This document shows positions 1-8,346 of a stretch of DNA of 64,000 nucleotides, in pieces (position 1 is the stretch's first letter; each line of letters starts with the position of its first letter). A model generated the notes under the pieces. That model was not told the origin of the DNA and searched no databases. It saw only the letters and a program-made list of their open reading frames with translations. The stretch is from Halobellus captivus (GTDB taxonomy: Archaea > Halobacteriota > Halobacteria > Halobacteriales > Haloferacaceae): positions 186,001-250,000 of the forward strand of contig NZ_RDQE01000001.1 of assembly GCF_003697845.1 (NCBI RefSeq), given 5' to 3'. The position numbers and the translations under genes were made by a program.

Positions 1-20
1 ACGACGAACTGATCTACTGA
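1..20 (+). CDS. 3' tail of an upstream gene (partial)
   Basis: The first bases read in one frame as Asp-Glu-Leu-Ile-Tyr followed by TGA at 18-20, 54 bases before the next start codon. This fits the end of a gene that begins outside the window on the same strand as the phosphatase gene. Too little is present to name a product, and the short frame could be chance. Confidence 0.3.
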
Positions 21-74
21 GCCGACGACGAACCGGGCTACCGAGGCGGCGACACGCGGAACCGAGAGGACGTC

Positions 75-539
75 ATGACATCCACCGACACCCCGGACGA
101 CGACACGGAACCGATCGGCGGCGACGCCGAACCCACGACGCTCACGTTCATGTGCGTGCGGAACGCCGGGCGCAGCCAGATGGCCACGGCGTTCGCGGAG
201 CGCGAGCGCGCCGAGCGCGGTCTCGAGGACGTAGTCGAGATCGTCACCGGCGGGACGGCTCCCGCCGACGAGGTCCACGACGTGGTCGTCGAGGCGCTCG
301 CGGAGGTCGGACTCGACGTGAACGGACGGACCCCCCGACACGTGTCGGAGACGACGCTCGCGGCGTCGGACTTCGTCGCGACGATGGGGTGTTCGACGCT
401 GGAGCTGCCCGGCGTCGACACCGACGATTGGGACCTCGACGACCCCGGCGAGCGCCCGATCGAGGAGGTCCGAGAGATCCGCGACGAGATCGAACGCCGG
501 GTGGTCGCCCTCTTCGACGAGCGGTTCGGCGAGCGATAG
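75..539 (+). CDS. low-molecular-weight protein phosphatase / ArsC-like protein
   Basis: 154 aa. Residues 27-34 (CVRNAGRS) form the C-x5-R-S phosphate-binding loop shared by low-molecular-weight tyrosine phosphatases and thioredoxin-type arsenate reductases, with Cys27 as nucleophile and Arg33 as phosphate ligand. A Trp-Asp-Leu-Asp-Asp-Pro segment near residue 122 probably supplies the general-acid Asp-Pro pair. The Asn in the loop and the Met-Gly-Cys near residue 107 lean towards the ArsC side, but no arsenic-resistance gene is visible here, so substrate is open. The acidic first 20 residues are typical of haloarchaeal proteins. The ATG is chosen because the phosphate loop then lies close to the N-terminus. 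Confidence 0.8.
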   Translation: MTSTDTPDDDTEPIGGDAEPTTLTFMCVRNAGRSQMATAFAERERAERGLEDVVEIVTGGTAPADEVHDVVVEALAEVGLDVNGRTPRHVSETTLAASDFVATMGCSTLELPGVDTDDWDLDDPGERPIEEVREIRDEIERRVVALFDERFGER

Positions 540-599
540 GCGGCCGGCCTCCTCGAAACGACCCGCCCTTTTCGACTCGCTCGTCCCCGAGCGGCCCGC

Positions 600-1025
600 T
601 CAGTCTCCGTCGCGCACGACTCGCGTCCCCGCGACGTGGTCGCCGACCCGCCGGTCGCCGTCGGTGAGGACGACGACCGCGGCTCCGACCAGGTAGAAGA
701 CCGCGCCGTCGACGACCCGCAGGAGCGTCCGGACCGCCGCCGCACGCGGTCCACACGGCGAGCCGTCGGACCCGAGGACGACGAGCCCGAACAGTCGCTT
801 GCCGGGCGTTCGCGCGAGCGTCCCCTCGAAGACGACGTGGTAGCCGAGGTACGCGATCGGGAAGGCCCACCGTCCCGAAAGCGGGGCGACGCCGGCGAGA
901 AGCGAGAGCGCGACCCCGGCGAGCCCGAGGAGGAGACCGACGACCAGCGCGTCGACGACGACCGCGCCCCCGCGCCGGAGGAGCGGTCCCACGTCGGCGC
1001 CGGCGTCGAGTCGGGGGCGATCCAT
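600..1025 (-). CDS. RDD family membrane protein
   Basis: 141 aa, with hydrophobic stretches at about residues 17-45, 50-65 and 108-120. The Arg near residue 18 with the Asp of VVVDALVV in the first helix gives the RDD pattern, and the C-terminal GDRRVGDHVAGTRVV is the usual RDD ending. RDD proteins are small integral membrane proteins, some linked to Na+/H+ exchange or solute transport, but most have no known role. On the minus strand a TTTTATCC box lies about 27 bases before the ATG. It is the last gene of a minus-strand run that starts with gatB. Family is clear; function is not. Confidence 0.85.
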   Translation of the reverse strand: MDRPRLDAGADVGPLLRRGGAVVVDALVVGLLLGLAGVALSLLAGVAPLSGRWAFPIAYLGYHVVFEGTLARTPGKRLFGLVVLGSDGSPCGPRAAAVRTLLRVVDGAVFYLVGAAVVVLTDGDRRVGDHVAGTRVVRDGD

Positions 1026-1112
1026 ACGGATCGGCCGCTCGGTCCGAGGATAAAACGATCGGGAACCGGACGACCGTCGACGTCGCCCGGCTCGCGGCCG
1101 TCGGCGTGAGAG

Positions 1113-1580
1113 TCAGTCCTTCCCGCCGGTCGAGGCTCCGACCTCCCGTCGACCGGAGATCCGGGTCCCTCCGTCGTCGTCTCCAGTCGACTCGATCACG
1201 AACCCGAGGTCCACGTAGAACGCCTCCAACTCCGCGTCGAACGCCGCGGTGACGCGGTCGGTCTCCGGGTCGGACTCGGCGGCCCGAACCGCGCCGGCGA
1301 CGAGCGCGGACCCGATCCCCCTGCCGCGTCGCGCCCGCCTGACCGCGACCGCGTCGACGTGGCGACGTCCCGGTTCCGGACGGGTCGTCACCAGTGCCCC
1401 GACGACCGAACCGGTGCGCTCGAAACGGGCGACGAGGACGTCCCCGGCGTCGATCCGGTCGATAAGGCCGTCCGCGTCGGTCTCGAGCATCGCGGCGTCG
1501 AGCACGCGGAGGACGTCGAGCCGGTCGTCGGGGGTCGCGGTCTCGACGCCGACGCCGTCCGGCGGGGAGCGGTCGCTCAC
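1113..1580 (-). CDS. GNAT family N-acetyltransferase
   Basis: 155 aa with a GTG start that overlaps the TGA of the SAMP2 gene by four bases (GTGA), implying translational coupling. The acetyl-CoA-binding motif A is RRARRGRGIGSALV (R-x-x-G-x-G/A type), preceded by the strand VDAVAVRR, and the C-terminal part contains FYVDLGFVI, the usual GNAT motif B. The acceptor substrate cannot be read from the sequence. Coupling to the ubiquitin-like modifier gene is interesting because acetylation could touch the same target proteins, but that is only inference. Confidence 0.85.
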   Translation of the reverse strand: MSDRSPPDGVGVETATPDDRLDVLRVLDAAMLETDADGLIDRIDAGDVLVARFERTGSVVGALVTTRPEPGRRHVDAVAVRRARRGRGIGSALVAGAVRAAESDPETDRVTAAFDAELEAFYVDLGFVIESTGDDDGGTRISGRREVGASTGGKD

Positions 1581-1804
1581 GCGTCCCGGTCCGACCCCTC
1601 GCCAGCCCCGCCCTGGATCAGCCGGAGCAGCCGTACCCGGTCGGCGTCGACGGGGCGGTCGCCGGGGACGGGGGAGCCGTCGACGAGGACCGACGCCTCC
1701 TGGGGGTGGAAGCCGGCGGCGCGTATCAGGTCGGCGTAGGTCGCGTCCTCGTCGACGGCGTGTACCTCCTCGTCGCCGCCGACGACGTCGACGGTCACGT
1801 CCAT
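1577..1804 (-). CDS. samp2: ubiquitin-like small archaeal modifier protein SAMP2-type, with C-terminal extension
   Basis: 75 aa beta-grasp protein. It starts MDVTVDVVGG, has the core VLVDGSPVPGDRPV and ends LRLIQGG-AGEGSDRDA. The pattern up to the diglycine matches Haloferax SAMP2, a ubiquitin/MoaD-like protein attached to lysines of target proteins and used as sulfur carrier for tRNA thiolation after adenylation by the E1-like UbaA. From memory, Haloferax SAMP2 ends at the diglycine; here nine residues follow it, so maturation should need a protease such as a JAMM/MPN+ enzyme. Located between gatB and an acetyltransferase gene and overlapping the latter. NcsA, its thiolation partner, is encoded at 16850-17899. 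Confidence 0.85.
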   Translation of the reverse strand: MDVTVDVVGGDEEVHAVDEDATYADLIRAAGFHPQEASVLVDGSPVPGDRPVDADRVRLLRLIQGGAGEGSDRDA

Positions 1805-1840
1805 GCGTCGACCTCCGAACCCCCTCGCGTCCCCATTCGT

Positions 1841-3328
1841 TTACCCGTCCAGCCGCTCGCGGAGGAGCCCGTTGACCTGGCCGGGGTCGGCGCTCCCGCC
1901 GGTCGCCTGCATCACCTGTCCGACGAGGAAGTTGATCGCGCCGTCGTCGCCGTCGTGGTAGTCCGCGACCGCCTCCGGGTTGTCGTCGATGGCGGCGTCG
2001 ACCGCGGTCTCGACCTCGCCGGCCTCGGCCTTGCCGAGCCCCTCGCGGTCGATCACGGCGTCGGGGTCGTCGCCCTCGTCGAGCATCTCGCGGAGGACGA
2101 CCTCCTCGGCGTTCTTGACCGTCAGCTCCTCGGCGTCCACCAGCTCGATCAGCCGTTTGAACTCGTCGAGCCGGTCGGTCACGTCGGTGATCTCCAGCTC
2201 GCGGTAGTTGAGCTCGCCGAGCAGGTTGTCGGCGACCCACGTCGCCGCCAGCTCGGGGTCGTACTCGCCGGCGACGTCCTCGAAGAAGTCGGCGACCTCC
2301 TTCGTCGAGGTCAGCTTCGAGGCGGCCTCCCCGTCGAGGCCGTACTCCTCGCGGAAGCGCTCGCGGCGGGCGTCGGGCAGCTCGGGGATCGGGATCCGTT
2401 CCTTCCAGTCGGCCACCTCCAGGGCGGGGAGGTCCGCCTCCCGGAAGTAGCGGTAGTCCTTCTCGGCCTCCTTCGAGCGCATCGAAACGGTGACGCCGCG
2501 CGCCTCGTCCCAGTGGCGGGTCTCCTGTTCGATCTCGCGGCCGCGCCGGAGCACGTTGCGCTGGCGGGTGATCTCGTAGGCGAGCGCCTTCTCCGCGCCC
2601 CTGTGACTCGAGATGTTCTTCACCTCGGCGCGGTTGGCGTCGGCGAGCACCGACTCGGGGACGGAGCCGTCCTCGGCGACCTCGTCGGCGTCGACGAGCG
2701 AGACGTTGGCGTCGACGCGGAGGCTGCCGTCCCGCGTCGCGTCGAAGACGCCGAGGTACTCGAGCACCTCCTCGAGTTTCGCCAGGAACGCGCGGGTCTC
2801 CGCCGGCGACCGGAAGTCGGGCTCGGTGACGACCTCCATCAGCGGCGTCCCCGCGCGGTTGTAGTTCACGAGCGTGTGGGTCGCCGACTCGATCGAGCCG
2901 CCCGCGTGCTGGATGCTGCCCGGGTCCTCCTCGAGATGCGCGCGCGTGATCCCGATGGTGCGGCGCTCGCCGTCGACGGACACCTCGAGCTCGCCGTCCG
3001 CACAGATCGGCGCGTCGTACTGGGTGAGCTGGAAGTTCTTCGGCAGGTCGGGGTAGTAGTAGTTCTTCCGGTGGAACGTGGTCGTCTCGGGAATGTCGGC
3101 GTCGAGCGCCTTCCCGATCTTCACCGCGCTCTCGACGGCGGCCTCGTTGAGGACCGGCAGCGCGCCGGGCAGCCCGAGACAGGTCGGACAGGTGCGCGTG
3201 TTCGGCTCCTCGTCCTCGGCCGGCTCCGTCGAACAGCCACAGAAGACCTTGGTGTCGGTCTCGAGCTGGACGTGGACCTCCAGCCCGATCACGACCGCCC
3301 GCTCCTCGCTCGCGGTCCGTGTGCTCAT
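1841..3328 (-). CDS. gatB: Asp-tRNA(Asn)/Glu-tRNA(Gln) amidotransferase subunit B
   Basis: 495 aa, normal for GatB. The N-terminus carries the family motif GLEVHVQL near residue 15, and CGCSTE plus a later TCPTCLG supply the zinc-binding cysteines. A GatB/YqeY tail domain ends in NGLLRERLDG. GatB binds mischarged tRNA and activates the acyl group, while GatA supplies ammonia; in archaea, where GatDE handles Gln-tRNA, GatCAB mainly makes Asn-tRNA. gatA and gatC are not in the window. The ATG at 3328 is preferred because the protein then begins just before the conserved core and an AT-rich ATTTAGG box lies about 25 bases upstream. SAMP2 follows 36 bases downstream. Confidence 0.95.
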   Translation of the reverse strand: MSTRTASEERAVVIGLEVHVQLETDTKVFCGCSTEPAEDEEPNTRTCPTCLGLPGALPVLNEAAVESAVKIGKALDADIPETTTFHRKNYYYPDLPKNFQLTQYDAPICADGELEVSVDGERRTIGITRAHLEEDPGSIQHAGGSIESATHTLVNYNRAGTPLMEVVTEPDFRSPAETRAFLAKLEEVLEYLGVFDATRDGSLRVDANVSLVDADEVAEDGSVPESVLADANRAEVKNISSHRGAEKALAYEITRQRNVLRRGREIEQETRHWDEARGVTVSMRSKEAEKDYRYFREADLPALEVADWKERIPIPELPDARRERFREEYGLDGEAASKLTSTKEVADFFEDVAGEYDPELAATWVADNLLGELNYRELEITDVTDRLDEFKRLIELVDAEELTVKNAEEVVLREMLDEGDDPDAVIDREGLGKAEAGEVETAVDAAIDDNPEAVADYHDGDDGAINFLVGQVMQATGGSADPGQVNGLLRERLDG

Positions 3329-3476
3329 TAGCGGGTCGTTGCGGGCGGGCCACCTAAATCGTGTCGGCACGGGCGGACGCGAGGGTACGGCGGCGACGGG
3401 ACGGCGCGTGCGGTCGACGGCTACGGACGACCGCGGTTCCACAAACCCTTATGCTCGCGCGGGCGACTCCCGACGT

Positions 3477-4172
3477 ATGAGCGACCTCCCGGACGACTTC
3501 GACTGTACCGTGACCAACTGGGAGTACATCTACGGCCTCTGTCGGAACGTCTCGAACGAGGTGAAACGCGCCGACTTCGAGCCCGACGTCGTCGTCGCGC
3601 TCGCTCGAGGCGGCTGGTTCGCGGGTCGCTGTATCTGTGACTTCCTCGGTCTCGACGACCTGACGAGCCTCAAGATGGAACACTACGTCGGCGCGGCCGA
3701 CAAGGCGGACGAGCCGCAGATCCGCTACCCGATGCCGGAGGGAAGCGTCGAGGACAAGGACGTGTTGATCATCGACGACATCGCCGACACCGGCGGCTCG
3801 ATCCGCCGCGCCGAGGAGTACGTCGAGGAGCGCGACGCCGCCACGGTCCGCACCGCGACGCTCCAGCTGCTCGACACCTCCGAGTTCGACCCCGACTTCG
3901 TCGGCGAGCGGCTCGAGACGTGGACGTGGGTGGTCTACCCGTGGAACTTCATCGAGGACATGATCGACATCATCGCGGGCGCGATGGACCGCGTCGACGC
4001 GACGACGTTCGACCGCGAGGCGGTCCGACACCACCTCGAGGCGGACCACGGTGTCGGTCGAATCGAGATGGAGGTCGCCCAGCCCGGGCGACTCGACGAG
4101 GTGCTCGCCGAGATGGAGCGTCGCGAGATGATCGAGACGGTCGGCGAGGGGACCTGGACGCTCGCGGAGTGA
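3477..4172 (+). CDS. purine phosphoribosyltransferase (Gpt/Hpt-like)
   Basis: 231 aa. The PRPP-binding loop is VLIIDDIADTGGS near residue 100, the signature of type I phosphoribosyltransferases; VVVALARGGWFAGR near residue 40 is the PPi loop region. It probably makes nucleotides from purine bases and PRPP in salvage; guanine, hypoxanthine and xanthine cannot be separated by eye. The last 60 residues resemble a small winged-helix-like extension (GRLDEVLAEMERREMIETVG), common in haloarchaeal members. A TTATGC box sits about 25 bases before the ATG, so the message is close to leaderless. The next gene follows with a 3-base gap. Confidence 0.85.
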   Translation: MSDLPDDFDCTVTNWEYIYGLCRNVSNEVKRADFEPDVVVALARGGWFAGRCICDFLGLDDLTSLKMEHYVGAADKADEPQIRYPMPEGSVEDKDVLIIDDIADTGGSIRRAEEYVEERDAATVRTATLQLLDTSEFDPDFVGERLETWTWVVYPWNFIEDMIDIIAGAMDRVDATTFDREAVRHHLEADHGVGRIEMEVAQPGRLDEVLAEMERREMIETVGEGTWTLAE

Positions 4173-4175
4173 GTG

Positions 4176-4877
4176 ATGGACGCGGAGGACGCGGAGGACG
4201 CGGGAGATCCGGACGCCGCAGACGACACTGACGCCGCCATCGACGCGATCCTCGAGGCGTACGCGCTCAAGGACGAGGGCCGAACCGGGTGGCAGCTCCG
4301 CGGCGTCGACGCCCCGGAGTCGGTCGCCGCGCACACGTGGGGCGTCGCGTATCTCGTACTGGCGCTCGGCGACCGGTTCCGCGAGGACCTGCCCGGCGTC
4401 GACCTCGACCGCGCGCTCCGGCTCGCGGTCGTCCACGACGTCGCCGAGGCGGAGACGGGCGACGTGGCGACGCGAGCCGACTCGACGGCCGATCGAGCCG
4501 ACCACGCGAGCAAGGAGGCGACCGAACGCGCCGCGATGGTCGACCTCGCGGGGCCGCTCCCCGACGACGTCCGGAACGCGTGGGAGGCGTACGAGGCGCG
4601 CGAGACGCCCGAGGCCGTCCTCGTCAAGGAGTGCGACCTGCTCGATACCTGCCTCCAGGCGGTCCTCTACGAGCGCGACGACCGGTACGACCCTACGGAC
4701 GGAAGGCCGGACGCGTTCGTGGAGTACGACGCGCTCGAGGAGTTCTTCGCAACGACGGAGTCCCGTCTCCGGACGGGGACGGGTCGGGCGATCTTCGAGC
4801 GGCTTCGGGAGCGATATCGGACGGTTCGAGCCCGGTCCGCCACGTCGGAGGGAGCCGACTCCGACGGATCGGAATAG
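4176..4877 (+). CDS. HD domain nucleotidase/hydrolase
   Basis: 233 aa. Conserved metal ligands appear as AAHTWG (first His), then VVHDVAEAETGD (His-Asp) and a later KECDLLDTCLQ (last Asp), the arrangement of the YfbR / HDDC2-like HD family that removes phosphate from 5'-deoxynucleotides. Three bases separate it from the upstream phosphoribosyltransferase, suggesting one nucleotide-metabolism unit. A GTG at 4173 in the same frame is an alternative start. The N-terminal 25 residues are acidic repeats (EDAEDAGD) with no predicted fold. Confidence 0.8.
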   Translation: MDAEDAEDAGDPDAADDTDAAIDAILEAYALKDEGRTGWQLRGVDAPESVAAHTWGVAYLVLALGDRFREDLPGVDLDRALRLAVVHDVAEAETGDVATRADSTADRADHASKEATERAAMVDLAGPLPDDVRNAWEAYEARETPEAVLVKECDLLDTCLQAVLYERDDRYDPTDGRPDAFVEYDALEEFFATTESRLRTGTGRAIFERLRERYRTVRARSATSEGADSDGSE

Positions 4878-4928
4878 CAAGTCAGTTAACTCCCGATCCA
4901 GTAGATTCCGTGAGACGGAGCCTCACGC

Positions 4929-6389
4929 ATGTCCGACCACACAGACCTCATCGTTATCGGCGGGGGGATAAGCGGGGCATCGCTGCTGTACACGGTCTCG
5001 AAGTTCACCGACGTCGACGACGTCACGCTGATCGAGAAGGAACCCGAGATCGCGGCGGTGAACTCCCACCACACGAACAACTCCCAGACGCTTCACTTCG
5101 GCGACATCGAGACGAACTACACGCTCGAGAAGGCCGAGGAGGTCAAGGAGGGAGCGGAGCTGCTCGCGGGGTACCTCGAGAACGTCGACCCCGACCGCGA
5201 GATGCACAGCAAGCGCAGCAAGATGGTGCTCGCGGTCGGCGAGGAGGAGGTCGCGGAACTGGAGGCCCGCTACCACGACGAGGGGTTCGGCGAGCTCTTC
5301 CCCAAACTCGAACCGATCGGCCGCGAGGAGATCGCCGAGATAGAGCCGAAGGTCGTCGAGGGCCGGGATCCAGACACGGAGTTGCTCGCGCTCCAGACGC
5401 CCGACGGCTACGTCCTCGATTACGGCATGATCGCGGAGTCGTTCGTCGAGGCGGCCCGCGCCGAGGACGGCGTCTCGGTCCACCTCGGCACGACGGTGAC
5501 GAACGTCGACGAGGGCGGGGAGGGGTTCACCGTCGAGACCGACGACGGCGACTTCGCGGCCGACGCGGTCGCCGTCGCCGCCGGCTCACACAGCCTCCAG
5601 TTCGCCCAGGAGATGGGCTACGGCGAGGACATGTCGCTTCTGCCCGTCGCGGGGAGCTTCTTCCTCGCCGACGACCTGTTGAACGGGAAGGTGTACACGC
5701 TTCAGATGAAGAAGCTGCCCTTCGCCGCGGTCCACGGCGACGCCGACGTCCACGACGCGAGCGTCACTCGGTTCGGCCCGACCGCGAAGCTCGTTCCCGC
5801 GCTCGAGCGCGGCGAGCTCTCGACGGTCGGCGACTTCGCCGACGTGTTCGGCTTCACCCCGTCGTCGTTCCTGAGCTACGCGAACGTCCTCGCGGACCGG
5901 ATCCTGTTCCCGTACGTGGTCCGGAACCTGGTGTACGACCTCCCGGTCGTCGGGAAGCGCACCTTCCTCCCCCACGTGCAGAAGGTCGTCCCGAGCGTCG
6001 ACGTCGAGGACATCGACCGCGCGAAGGGGTACGGCGGGGTCCGCCCGCAGATCGTCGACACCGAGTCGAAGGAGCTCGACATGGGCGAGGCGAAGATCCG
6101 CGGCGACGGGATCCTGTTCAACGTCACGCCGTCGCCCGGCGCGTCGACAGCGCTGAAGAACGCCATGGTCGACACGCGGACCGTCCTCGAGTTCCTCGGT
6201 GCCGAGTACTCCTTCGACGAGGAGGCGTTCCGCGCCGAGACGATCGACAACTTCCCCCGCCTCGATGGCGGCGAGAACCACGAGAGCGGCGAGAACCACG
6301 AGAGCGGCGAGAACCACGAGAGCGGCGACGACGGAGACGAGACGACCGTCTCCGAGAACGGCTCGACCGCCATCGAGGCGAGCGACTGA
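4929..6389 (+). CDS. mqo: malate:quinone oxidoreductase-like FAD enzyme
   Basis: 486 aa. The FAD-binding Rossmann motif is at the very N-terminus (LIVIGGGISGASLLY), then VTLIEKEPEIAAVNSHHTNN, typical of haloarchaeal Mqo-type proteins. Mqo oxidises malate to oxaloacetate at the membrane and passes electrons to quinone. The body has the usual Mqo segments, including FFLADDLLNGKVYTLQMKKL and NVTPSPGASTALKNA. The C-terminal tail is odd: three exact 18-base repeats at 6270-6323 encode ENHESG three times just before an acidic end. This looks like recent repeat growth in a disordered tail and should not affect catalysis. Monocistronic by spacing. Confidence 0.85.
   Translation: MSDHTDLIVIGGGISGASLLYTVSKFTDVDDVTLIEKEPEIAAVNSHHTNNSQTLHFGDIETNYTLEKAEEVKEGAELLAGYLENVDPDREMHSKRSKMVLAVGEEEVAELEARYHDEGFGELFPKLEPIGREEIAEIEPKVVEGRDPDTELLALQTPDGYVLDYGMIAESFVEAARAEDGVSVHLGTTVTNVDEGGEGFTVETDDGDFAADAVAVAAGSHSLQFAQEMGYGEDMSLLPVAGSFFLADDLLNGKVYTLQMKKLPFAAVHGDADVHDASVTRFGPTAKLVPALERGELSTVGDFADVFGFTPSSFLSYANVLADRILFPYVVRNLVYDLPVVGKRTFLPHVQKVVPSVDVEDIDRAKGYGGVRPQIVDTESKELDMGEAKIRGDGILFNVTPSPGASTALKNAMVDTRTVLEFLGAEYSFDEEAFRAETIDNFPRLDGGENHESGENHESGENHESGDDGDETTVSENGSTAIEASD
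6270..6323 (+). repeat. three perfect 18-bp tandem repeats inside mqo
   Basis: Unit GGCGAGAACCACGAGAGC is present three times without a mismatch at 6270-6287, 6288-6305 and 6306-6323. It stays in frame and encodes Gly-Glu-Asn-His-Glu-Ser. Perfect identity implies recent slippage and possible length variation between strains. Confidence 0.95.
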
Positions 6390-6483
6390 TCGATCCGACC
6401 GGCCGAACGATCCCGAACCGGTTCCCGGCGATCCCCCCGTCGAGCGACACTCGTAAGACGCCGACGCGCGGATCCGCTTCCGT

Positions 6484-6627
6484 ATGACCGACGAGAACGG
6501 CGACGGCTCGGGCGGCGTCGAGGGCACGCGTCTCGCCCGCCGTTGGCAGGCCCTCGACCGCGGCTGGCAGGCGCTCCTCTTGGGCCTCGCGGTCGTCGCG
6601 GTCCACCTCGTGATCCAGCCCTTCTGA
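6484..6627 (+). CDS. small single-span membrane protein
   Basis: 47 aa. A charged N-terminal half is followed by one transmembrane helix at about residues 29-46 (WQALLLGLAVVAVHLVIQPF). The stop codon shares its last base with the ATG of the YeiH-type transporter (TGATG), so the two are almost certainly translated together. It may be an accessory peptide of that transporter; I recognise no family. Confidence 0.65.
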   Translation: MTDENGDGSGGVEGTRLARRWQALDRGWQALLLGLAVVAVHLVIQPF

Positions 6628-7622
6628 TGACGGTTCTCGACGACCTCGGCCCGTACGTTCCGGGGATGTTGCTGCTCGGCGGCGGCGCGCTGCTCGCGAC
6701 GCTGCTCGGTGCGATGGTCCCGGGACTCCAGCCGCTCGTCGTCGCGGTCGCCCTGGGCGTCGCCGTGGCGAACACCGCGGGAACGCCCGCGGTCGCCGAG
6801 CCGGGAGTGTCCCTTCACAAGCTCGCGTTGGAGACCGGGATCGTCCTCCTCGGCGCCGCGATCGCGATCGAGGAGCTGATGGCGGCCGGTCCGACGGTCA
6901 TCGGACTGGTGGTCGTCGTCGTCGCCGGCGGTCTCCTGCTCTCGGAGGCGATCGCTCGCGGCGTCTTCCGGATCGGAGGAACGACGCCGTCCCTTCTGGC
7001 GGCGGGCGCGAGCGTCTGCGGCGTCTCCGCCGTCGTGGCCGTCGGTCGGGTGCTGGAGGCGCGCGGCGCGGCGCTCACGTTCGCGGCCGCGACGGTCCTG
7101 CTCTTCGACGCGGTCACGCTCGTGGCGTTCCCGCTGGCGGGCGAGTGGCTCGGGCTCACCGGTCGGCAGTTCGGCGTGTGGGCCGGCCTCAGCATGTTCT
7201 CGACCGGGCCGGTCGCGGCCGCGGGGTTCGCCCACTCGGTCGAGGCGGGCCAGTGGGCGACGGTGACGAAGCTCGCTCGCAACTCGCTCCTGGGGGGCGT
7301 CGCGGTCGCCTACTCGGTCGCGTACGCGGCGCGTTCCGCGACGGACCCGGAGGCCCGCGAGCTGTGGGCGGAGTTCCCGAAGTTCCTGCTGGGCTTCCTG
7401 CTCGTCGCCGCGATCGCCAACGCCGGGGTGCTCTCGCCCGCCGCTATCGAGTCCATCACCGCGACCTCCGACGGGCTCTTTCTCGTCGCGTTCGTGGGGC
7501 TCGGGCTCTCGATCCGGGTTCGCGATCTCCGGGCTGTCGGCCTCGCGCCGGTCGGCGCGGTGTTCGTCCACCTGCTCGTCGTGAGCGCGCTGACGCTGGC
7601 GGCGGTCCGGACGCTGCTTTGA
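6627..7622 (+). CDS. YeiH/UPF0324 family putative sulfate exporter
   Basis: 331 aa, about ten hydrophobic helices. The family features are the central GASVCGVSAVVAVG segment and FSTGPVAAAGFAHS, with the C-terminal FLVAFVGLGLSIR. Members are annotated as putative sulfate or sulfonate exporters, but few are tested. The ATG overlaps the stop of the 47-residue membrane peptide. An ATG further upstream in the same frame would overlap that gene and add a hydrophilic stretch with no family match, so it is rejected. Confidence 0.85.
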   Translation: MTVLDDLGPYVPGMLLLGGGALLATLLGAMVPGLQPLVVAVALGVAVANTAGTPAVAEPGVSLHKLALETGIVLLGAAIAIEELMAAGPTVIGLVVVVVAGGLLLSEAIARGVFRIGGTTPSLLAAGASVCGVSAVVAVGRVLEARGAALTFAAATVLLFDAVTLVAFPLAGEWLGLTGRQFGVWAGLSMFSTGPVAAAGFAHSVEAGQWATVTKLARNSLLGGVAVAYSVAYAARSATDPEARELWAEFPKFLLGFLLVAAIANAGVLSPAAIESITATSDGLFLVAFVGLGLSIRVRDLRAVGLAPVGAVFVHLLVVSALTLAAVRTLL

Positions 7623-7790
7623 GGGCCACATCGCTCGACGTCTCGATCCATCGTGAAGGGGCGAGCACGCGTAGGTCCCGTTTAATACCTCAGCGCACCT
7701 ATAGGTATACCGTCGACCGACGTGGATCCCTCGAACCGTCAGTTCTGGAGGCGACTACGTGGTTCGGTTGCGACGAAGGAGTTGAGACAC

Positions 7791-8252
7791 ATGACGACAT
7801 TCGAGTACGAGATCGAGATCGCAGCGCCCGTCGAACGCGTGTTCGCGTTCGACAGTACCCCCGAGAACTGGCCACGAACGATGGCCAGCCTGCGCGACTT
7901 CGAGGTCGTGGAGGAAACCGACGACGGTGCCAAAACGCGTGCCACGTACAAGCTACTCGGCGTTTCGATGGAGATCGACATGGAAATGACGATCGTCGAA
8001 CCGAACGGGGAACTCCTCGTGACGATCGAGAGCGACGAAATGCGGGGGGAAACCCGGAACCGCTACGTGGCGGTCGGCGACGGAACCCGGATCGTCCATC
8101 GGGCGACCTACGAGATGGGCGAATCCCTCCTCGACCGGCTGTTGGGCCCCGTCGCGAGGCGTTACAACGACCGGCAGCTTCGAAACCACCTGGAGAACAC
8201 GAAGGACCTCATCGAGGCCGAAATCGAGGCGGAGTCCGCGGCCCCGGCCTGA
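7791..8252 (+). CDS. SRPBCC family (START-like) protein
   Basis: 153 aa. The start TFEYEIEIAAPVERVFAFDSTPENWP is the classic SRPBCC/polyketide-cyclase-like opening, followed by a strand-rich body and a long C-terminal helix (YNDRQLRNHLENTKDLIEAE). Such proteins bind hydrophobic ligands or act as CoxG/Aha1-like helpers; the ligand here is unknown. A TTTAATACC box near 7681 is more than 100 bases upstream, and an in-frame GTG at 7722 would add 23 poorly matching residues. The ATG at 7791 is preferred because the domain begins there. Confidence 0.75.
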   Translation: MTTFEYEIEIAAPVERVFAFDSTPENWPRTMASLRDFEVVEETDDGAKTRATYKLLGVSMEIDMEMTIVEPNGELLVTIESDEMRGETRNRYVAVGDGTRIVHRATYEMGESLLDRLLGPVARRYNDRQLRNHLENTKDLIEAEIEAESAAPA

Positions 8253-8314
8253 CGCGGCTTCGATCCGTGTTTCCGTTCGCCGCGACCCCGGCGACGTCCC
8301 CGACCGCTCCAATC

Positions 8315-8322
8315 TTTATAAG
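8315..8322 (+). promoter_or_regulatory. TATA box of the MTA phosphorylase gene
   Basis: TTTATAAG lies 25-32 bases before the ATG at 8347, the normal spacing for a haloarchaeal promoter giving a leaderless or nearly leaderless mRNA. Confidence 0.75.
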
Positions 8323-8346
8323 TAGCGGGCAGGCACACGCTCCCGT

